Positions 58,678 through 64,000 of a stretch of DNA of 64,000 nucleotides are shown here, in pieces. Each line of letters begins with the position of its first letter. The stretch's first letter is position 1. The stretch is taken from positions 203,374 through 267,373 of the forward strand of contig JAQTNV010000001.1 of assembly GCA_028713675.1 (NCBI GenBank), read 5' to 3'. Made by a program: the position numbers and the translations under genes. The notes under the pieces were generated by a model. The model was not told where the DNA came from, ran no database searches, and was given only the letters and a program-made list of their open reading frames with translations. The DNA comes from a bacterium (GTDB taxonomy: Bacteria > Desulfobacterota > JAPLJL01).

Positions 58678-61506
58678 TCATGGACTAATCACAGGGACCG
58701 GTGTATTTAAATCATTAAAATAGCCTGCACCTAATTGACCCTTATCATTACCTCCCCAGCATCTGATGGTTGTATCAGCTAATCTCGCACAGGTGTGATA
58801 TATCCCTGCACTTATCTCAGTTGCCGAAGTTATCCCAGATATAGTAACCGGGGCTAGAGAAGCGGTATACTCCCCATTCACTAATTGACCAGTGAAGTTC
58901 AATCCCCAGCATTTTACGGTATTATTGGTTAACCTCGCACAAGTGTGATATATCCCTGTGGTTATTTCAGTTGCCGTATTTATCCCGGATACAACAACCG
59001 GGGAGTTTGAACCCGTAAATGTTCCATCCCCCAATTGGCCTCTCTGATTATCTCCCCAGCATTTGGCGTTATTATCGGTCAATATCGCGCAGGTGTGATA
59101 ATATCCTGTACTTATCTCTGCCGCCGTGGTTATTTCTGATACGCTAACTGGAGTGTTAGAACTCGAATTCGTCCCTCTCCCCAATTGACCAAATGAATTT
59201 GACCCCCAGCATTTGATGGTGTAATCGGATAATATTGCACAGGTGTGACTATTTCCTGTACTAATCTTAACCGCCGAGTTTATCCCGGACACAGTAATCG
59301 GTATGTTTGAATGCGTGTTCGTCCCATTTCCTAACTGTCCACTGTAATTATCACCCCAACATTTGATCGTATTATCGGCCAACCTCGCGCAGGTATGACC
59401 TTCAAAAATGTCCGATCCTTTTCCTACACTTATTTCAGCCGCAGTAGTTATCCCGACAACAGTAACAGGCGTGTTTGAATCAGTACTCGTCCCATCCCCT
59501 AATTGACCATAATGATTATTCCCCCAACATTTAACGGTATTATCAGTTAGTCTTACACAGGTGTGATCTCCTCCTGCACTTATCTCAGCCGCCGTATTTA
59601 TCCCGAAGACAGTAACTGGCGTGTTTGAATCAGTATTCGTCCCATCCCCTAATTGACCATAATTATTTAATCCCCAGCATTTAATGGTATTATCGGTTAA
59701 TCTCGCACAGGAGTGTTCTCCTCCAACACTTATCTCAGATACTGTAGTTATCCCGTATACGGCAATTGGGGCAACTGAATAACTCATATTGCCCCCATTC
59801 CCTAACTCACCTTCCTGGTTATTTCCCCAGCATTTGATGGTGCTATCAGATAACCTCGCGCAGGCGTGACCCCATCCTGCACTTATCTCGGCGGCTTCGG
59901 ATACTCCTGACACAACAACCGGCGTGTTTGAATTGATATATTTTCCATTCCCTAATTGACCATAATGATTATCCCCCCAACATTTAACGGTATTATCAGT
60001 TAGTCTTATACAGGTGTGATCTCCTCCTGCACTTATCTCAGCCGCCGTATTTATCCCGAAGACAGTAACTGGCGTGTTTGAAGCGGTATTCGTCCCATTT
60101 CCTAACTGACCACGGTAGTTATCACCCCAGCATTTAACAGTATTATCGTTTAACCTCGCGCAGGTGTGATCAAATCCCGTACTTATCTCGGACGCTGTAG
60201 TTATCCCTATGACTGCAACCGGCACGTTTGAACTTATACCCGTCCCATCCCCTAATTGACCGGTACTGTTATATCCCCAACATCGGATGGTATTATCGGT
60301 TAACCTCGCACAGGTATGACCTTCATCCATGGACGATCCGGCACTTATCTCGGCTGCCGTAGTTATCCCAGAGACAGTAACCGGAATGACTGAATAACTC
60401 GAATTCGACCCATTCCCTAAGGTACCATACCCATTCCGTCCCCAGCATTTGATAGTATTATCAGACAACCTCGCGCAGGTATGTGATCCTCCCGCGCTTA
60501 TCTCAACTGCGGTCGTTATCCCGGACACAGTAACCGGGGTGGTTGAATACGTATTTGTCCCATTTCCTAATTGACCAAGGTAATTATCACTACCCCAACA
60601 TTTAATGGTATTGTCGATTAACCTCGCACAGGCATGATCTCCTCCAACACTCACCTCGGCTGCGGTATTTATCCCAGGAACAGCAACCGGCGTGTAGGAA
60701 TCCATATAGGCTTCAAATCCTGGATTGCTATTCCGATTACCCCCCCAACATTTGATGGTATTATCAGACAATCTTGCGCAGGTTTGATTTCTTCCCGCAC
60801 TTATTTGAAGTGCGAGAAGATACCCTCTCCTCTTTTCAACAACATTAGTATCCCTATTGCCTGCATTATCCCTGGCCCGAACAAGAAAATAGTATGTTTG
60901 CCCTGCGGCAAGGCCCGAAATCGTATAATTCCAAATATTTGGGCCTGTTGTATAAGCAGTCGTAAAATTTGCCGCACACGCTCCACTTGTTCCAGATTGA
61001 CATATATCATAGACAATCTCAGATTGCGGTGTTGAATCGCCTACGGCAGGCGCCCAGAATAACATCACTTCCGTATCCGATAAGGCCATAATATCAGCCA
61101 ACCCAGTAAAGGTGATGTCCGCAGCTACGGCGTTATTGAGAGTAGTCGCGGTCACCTCATTAGAATACCCGGAATCGCCCTCCGAATTGAAAGCGCTAAC
61201 CCGGTAATAATAGGTAGTCCCGGAGGTCAGACCGGTATCCGGATAAGAGGTGGCATTGGCGGAAAGGGTGCTTACCAAGGCATAGGAGCTGTCGGAAATC
61301 TTTCTTTCGATCTTGAAGCCATCTTCATCGTCCGAATTATCCGTCCAGTTCAAATCAATTTGGGATGAAGAAACCGCCGCGGCTTGAAGGTTCGTAGGTG
61401 AAGATGGTTTTGCTTTGCTGCTCCCGCAACCGGCCAAGGGGAAAGAAAACACGAAGATTGCACCGATAGTAAATATTTCTATCCAACCTTTTTGGTTTTT
61501 TATCAT
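58678..61506 (-). CDS. Lipoprotein with two Fn3 domains and fourteen RCC1-type repeats
   Basis: A 942-residue surface lipoprotein. The signal peptide ends in a lipobox (PLAGC, Cys27). Residues about 35-135 and 135-225 look like two Fn3 domains (YYYRVSAFNSEGDSGYSN, YYFLVRARDNAGN). From about 228 there are fourteen units of 45-55 residues with the core (D/H)TCARL(x)DNTIKCWG.N..GQLGNGT. Fourteen makes two seven-bladed propellers. Each unit has a conserved Cys pair that may form disulfides, fitting an extracytoplasmic place. Units 5-6 and 8-9 are nearly identical in DNA. The gene is less GC-rich than its neighbours. Ligand unknown; adhesion or protein binding is likely. Confidence 0.9.
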   Translation of the reverse strand: MIKNQKGWIEIFTIGAIFVFSFPLAGCGSSKAKPSSPTNLQAAAVSSSQIDLNWTDNSDDEDGFKIERKISDSSYALVSTLSANATSYPDTGLTSGTTYYYRVSAFNSEGDSGYSNEVTATTLNNAVAADITFTGLADIMALSDTEVMLFWAPAVGDSTPQSEIVYDICQSGTSGACAANFTTAYTTGPNIWNYTISGLAAGQTYYFLVRARDNAGNRDTNVVEKRRGYLLALQISAGRNQTCARLSDNTIKCWGGNRNSNPGFEAYMDSYTPVAVPGINTAAEVSVGGDHACARLIDNTIKCWGSDNYLGQLGNGTNTYSTTPVTVSGITTAVEISAGGSHTCARLSDNTIKCWGRNGYGTLGNGSNSSYSVIPVTVSGITTAAEISAGSSMDEGHTCARLTDNTIRCWGYNSTGQLGDGTGISSNVPVAVIGITTASEISTGFDHTCARLNDNTVKCWGDNYRGQLGNGTNTASNTPVTVFGINTAAEISAGGDHTCIRLTDNTVKCWGDNHYGQLGNGKYINSNTPVVVSGVSEAAEISAGWGHACARLSDSTIKCWGNNQEGELGNGGNMSYSVAPIAVYGITTVSEISVGGEHSCARLTDNTIKCWGLNNYGQLGDGTNTDSNTPVTVFGINTAAEISAGGDHTCVRLTDNTVKCWGNNHYGQLGDGTSTDSNTPVTVVGITTAAEISVGKGSDIFEGHTCARLADNTIKCWGDNYSGQLGNGTNTHSNIPITVSGINSAVKISTGNSHTCAILSDYTIKCWGSNSFGQLGRGTNSSSNTPVSVSEITTAAEISTGYYHTCAILTDNNAKCWGDNQRGQLGDGTFTGSNSPVVVSGINTATEITTGIYHTCARLTNNTVKCWGLNFTGQLVNGEYTASLAPVTISGITSATEISAGIYHTCARLADTTIRCWGGNDKGQLGAGYFNDLNTPVPVISP

Positions 61507-61748
61507 TATTCCTTATTCCTTCCTTTTTTTCGAGGATTATTGTCTTTCATCGTATTTTAATTTGAAACGTATTGTCAATATTTTTTGGTATAAACATATT
61601 CGCTATAAAGCCGGCCCGGACTTCGCCAACCTGTCCGACATAGCTTTAGCGAAGTCGGAGGCTTCGTCGGGCTCGCAGAGCTCGGAAGCAGGAAAGCCGG
61701 AAAGCGGTGAGGCTCTCCGGCTTTTTAATAAATATCTAAAGATAAAAT
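61507..61748. repeat. Repeat-bearing gap with a hairpin terminator
   Basis: 61608-61680 is the right copy of the unit at 58404. A hairpin aaagccgga/tccggcttt (61693-61724) is followed by TTTTT on the plus strand. It is placed to end the minus-strand oxidoreductase transcript if it works in both directions. Confidence 0.6.
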
Positions 61749-63353
61749 CTATTTTCGGGATTTTTTCGGTTTGGTTTTGACGGTCAGCGGTTTCACCTGG
61801 TTTCCCGACTTCTGATATTTCAACCCGCAGGCCCGGCACTCGGCCCGCTCGGCCTTGAAAACAAGTTTTTCCCCGCAGCGGCAGACCCAGCCCATAATCC
61901 TGCCGGGATTTCCGTAAACCATGGCGTAATCCGGAATGTCGCGGGTCACGACCGCCCCCGCCCCGACAAAGGCGTAATTTCCCAAGCTGTTCCCGCAGAC
62001 GATAGTGGAGTTGGCGCCGAGCGTCGCCCCCTTGCCTACCCTGGTCGGTTTGAACTCGTGTTTCCGGGACACCTCGCTCCGGGGATTGATCACGTTGGTA
62101 AAAACCATCGAGGGACCGCAGAAAACATTATCCTCCAGGGCTACCCCCTCGTAGACCGAAACATTGTTTTGAATCTTCACGTTGTTGCCGATCTGGACGT
62201 GCCGGCCGATGAATACATTCTGGCCGATCGAACAGCCCCGCCCGATCCGGGACCCTTCGACCACGTGGGAATAATGCCAGATCCGGGTGTCCGGGCCGAT
62301 CGAGCAGCCCGGGTCAATCGTGGCGGTCGGATGAACAAAATATTTTTCCTCCGGGCGCACCCCCAACTCAACCACCCTCCCCTTCTCCGCGAGCGATCGC
62401 GAGCAGGCCGAGAGCACCTTGAGCACCCGCAGACCCTCCTCCCCGTCCGTCCGGGGATTGGAACGGTTGATAATACAATCCAAGAAATGCCGGCATTCCT
62501 GCCGGAGGGGCTCCTCGCTCGTGATCGGCACCACCTGGGCCTCCCCCTTGTGGGGAACCGGGGAACGCTCCACCCAATCCACCCCGTGCGGGTAAATCGT
62601 CAGCTTGTCCTTGACGGTGTCATCAAAAACCGCCATCTTCTTCTCCCCCACTACCACCAGTTTCTGCTCCTTGTAGGGATGCAGCCAGGAAACAAAGATA
62701 TGCGCCCGCACCCCGGTGGGGAACCGGAATGCGGACACGGTCACATCCGCAATACTGGCGTGCAGGTAGTTCCCCCCGGAGGCGGTGATCTCCACCGGCA
62801 TCTCCTTTAAAAGCATGAGGATCGTGGAGATGTCGTGGGGAGCAAAACTCCAGAGAATATTTTCCTCGGTCCGGATCTTTCCCAGATTCAAGCGATTGGA
62901 ATAGATATATTGGATCCGCCCGAGTTCCCCCTGGTCAATCAGCTCCTTGAGTTTAAGCACCGCCGGATGATAGGCCAGGATATGTCCGACCATCAGGATT
63001 TTCTTGTTTTCCCGGGAAAGCTCAATCAGCTTCTCCCCATCTTCCACCTTGAGTGATAGTGGTTTCTCCACGAAAACATCTTTCCCGGAAGCCAGAGCTT
63101 CCCGGGCCAGGTCAAAATGCCGCTCGGCCGGAACCGCAATCACCACACCCTGAATTTCCGGGTTTTTTAAAACCTGGGTGTAGCTCTGGGTCAGGGCCAC
63201 CCCCGGATATTTTTCGCCATAACCATTCAGGAGGGACAGATCTGAATCGCAGATAACCTTTAAAGCCCCGAGTTCGGAAAAATTCCGGATCAGGTTTTTT
63301 CCCCAGTAACCTCCCCCTACCACTGCAACTTTCGGGTTTTCCTTGCTAATCAT
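61749..63353 (-). CDS. Fused sugar-nucleotide oxidoreductase, hexapeptide acetyltransferase and zinc ribbon
   Basis: A 534-residue fusion. Residues 1-320: Gfo/Idh/MocA dehydrogenase (AVVGGGYWGKNLI Rossmann, EKPLS active-site lysine, APHDIS). Residues about 330-480: left-handed beta-helix hexapeptide transferase (VHPTATIDPGCSIGPDTRIWHYSHV, IGNNVKIQNNVSVYEGV, GANSTIVCGN, FVGAGAVVTRDIPDYAMVYGNPGRI). The tail (about 485-510) has CRC..C..CG pairs that form a zinc ribbon. In the UDP-ManNAc3NAcA/UDP-QuiNAc-type pathways the same two activities are encoded as WbpB and WbpD. The next gene is the matching aminotransferase. Product is therefore an acetylated amino-uronic sugar for O-antigen or capsule. 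Confidence 0.9.
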   Translation of the reverse strand: MISKENPKVAVVGGGYWGKNLIRNFSELGALKVICDSDLSLLNGYGEKYPGVALTQSYTQVLKNPEIQGVVIAVPAERHFDLAREALASGKDVFVEKPLSLKVEDGEKLIELSRENKKILMVGHILAYHPAVLKLKELIDQGELGRIQYIYSNRLNLGKIRTEENILWSFAPHDISTILMLLKEMPVEITASGGNYLHASIADVTVSAFRFPTGVRAHIFVSWLHPYKEQKLVVVGEKKMAVFDDTVKDKLTIYPHGVDWVERSPVPHKGEAQVVPITSEEPLRQECRHFLDCIINRSNPRTDGEEGLRVLKVLSACSRSLAEKGRVVELGVRPEEKYFVHPTATIDPGCSIGPDTRIWHYSHVVEGSRIGRGCSIGQNVFIGRHVQIGNNVKIQNNVSVYEGVALEDNVFCGPSMVFTNVINPRSEVSRKHEFKPTRVGKGATLGANSTIVCGNSLGNYAFVGAGAVVTRDIPDYAMVYGNPGRIMGWVCRCGEKLVFKAERAECRACGLKYQKSGNQVKPLTVKTKPKKSRK

Positions 63354-63371
63354 TTATCCTCCGAACTCTGC

Positions 63372-63404
63372 TCTTCTTGCCCATCACCTATGACCTATCA
63401 CCTA
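63372..63404. repeat. Heptad phrase
   Basis: cacctat, gacctat, cacctat, cacc: 7-bp period, complement of the ggtcataggtgata phrase at 3029. Confidence 0.7.
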
Positions 63405-64000
63405 TCACCGATTTTTCTGGTAAAACTCCCGGATAGCCTGGACGACGTAAGCCTGCTGGTCGTCGGTAAGTTCGGGATAAAGCGGCAGGGCCAGGACCTC
63501 CCGGGAGGCCCGCTCGGATTCGGGCATCTCACCCTCCCGGTATCCCAGCCCGGCAAAACAGGGTTGGAGATGCAAAGGCAACGGATAGTAGACCCCGGTC
63601 CCGATCCCTCGGGCCACCAGGAACTTCTCGAGATCATCCCGCTTTCGAGCTCGAATCACATACAGGTGATAAACCGGCTCCATCCCCTCGCCCGGGGCGG
63701 GGGGCAAAACCACCTCGGGGAGATCCCGCAGGGCCCGGTCGTAGAGCGAAGCCCTCTTCCTCCGGGCCTCGTTCCAGCGGTCCAGCTGGGGAAGCTTGAC
63801 AGAAAGAACAGCCGCCTGGAGAGCGTCCAGCCGGCTGTTTATCCCTATCTCGACATGATGATATTTGCGATCACTGCCGTGGACCCGGAGTCTTCGAATC
63901 CGCTGCGCCAGGGCCTGATCGGCGGTCACAGCCAGGCCCCCGTCCCCAAAACCACCCAGGTTTTTGGAAGGGAAAAAACTGTAACAGCCGAACTCGCTTA
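63405..64000 (-). CDS. DegT/DnrJ/EryC1-family sugar aminotransferase (C-terminal part, runs off right edge)
   Basis: 198 residues visible from the right edge. The segment SFFPSKNLGGFGDGG holds the PLP-binding lysine motif of the DegT family (K of PSKN). GINSRLDALQAAVLSVKLPQLDRWNEARR and HLYVIRAR, then a VYYPLPLHLQPCF block, finish the standard C-terminal domain. It transaminates a keto-sugar nucleotide. It lies 52 bp upstream of the oxidoreductase/acetyltransferase fusion, so the two probably act in one pathway (WbpE with WbpBD). The N-terminal half lies outside the window. The stop at 63405 sits close to a 7-bp repeat. Confidence 0.93.
   Translation of the reverse strand, partial: SEFGCYSFFPSKNLGGFGDGGLAVTADQALAQRIRRLRVHGSDRKYHHVEIGINSRLDALQAAVLSVKLPQLDRWNEARRKRASLYDRALRDLPEVVLPPAPGEGMEPVYHLYVIRARKRDDLEKFLVARGIGTGVYYPLPLHLQPCFAGLGYREGEMPESERASREVLALPLYPELTDDQQAYVVQAIREFYQKNR

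Noticed and set aside
58678-60800. Regularly spaced repeats considered as CRISPR
   Set aside because: The repeats are about 150 bp apart and code for RCC1 blades; no spacers of constant size.

Overview
The window is about 60% GC and carries genes typical of a Gram-negative, anaerobic or respiratory bacterium: an outer-membrane barrel protein, penicillin-binding protein 1A, DegP, lipoproteins, O-antigen sugar genes and an ETF:quinone electron route. Gene content (BKACE plus acetoacetate-CoA ligase, a MEMO-family protein, Fix/ETF modules, Fe-S proteins with CCG domains) and very heavy intergenic repeats fit a deltaproteobacterial (Desulfobacterota-like) genome. That placement is inference; no rRNA gene is present to confirm it.

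Layout. 1-1080: 5' part of an uncharacterised exported protein with a paralogue at 36362-37696. 1330-10325: one minus-strand operon, led by a TetR regulator with a palindromic operator, encoding two FAD dehydrogenases, EtfB and EtfA, a CCG Fe-S protein, FixC and FixX. Together these look like a 2-hydroxyacid-type (or similar) dehydrogenase that passes electrons through ETF to quinone. 10852-24844: minus-strand housekeeping genes (methyltransferase, glycosyltransferase, B12 radical SAM protein, aspS, EF-G-like GTPase, M6 protease, endonuclease III-like protein, SPOR protein, argS). 24953-30250: plus-strand MFS transporter, MEMO protein, and a BKACE/aacS pair that makes and then activates acetoacetate.

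30251-34400 is an accessory zone: long direct and inverted repeats, a QueG-like gene, a 49-bp remnant of a second acetoacetate-CoA ligase gene, an AT-rich beta-propeller gene and a Phd/ParE-type toxin-antitoxin pair. 34474-49641: outer-membrane protein, the exported paralogue, moaA, PBP1A, an MBL hydrolase, tRNA-Thr overlapping degP, a Yip1 protein, a DUF89 protein, a lipoprotein, a GMC oxidoreductase with an Fe-S motif and its small subunit, and a small basic protein. 49793-58387: spermidine-synthase-like membrane protein, mnmG, a tiny lysine-rich peptide inside a stem-closed segment, hisS, a rhomboid protease and nadB. 58678-64000: a 14-repeat RCC1 lipoprotein and two sugar-nucleotide genes (oxidoreductase-acetyltransferase fusion, and a DegT aminotransferase cut by the right edge).

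The most unusual signal is not a gene. Nearly every intergenic gap carries degenerate tandem 'phrases' with a 7-bp (sometimes 9-bp) period, in a handful of recurring families. They abut and in places enter genes: an insert in ArgS, C-termini of a methyltransferase and an MBL hydrolase, start regions of aspS and mnmG, and the Shine-Dalgarno site of aacS. No CRISPR array, transposase or rRNA gene was seen.
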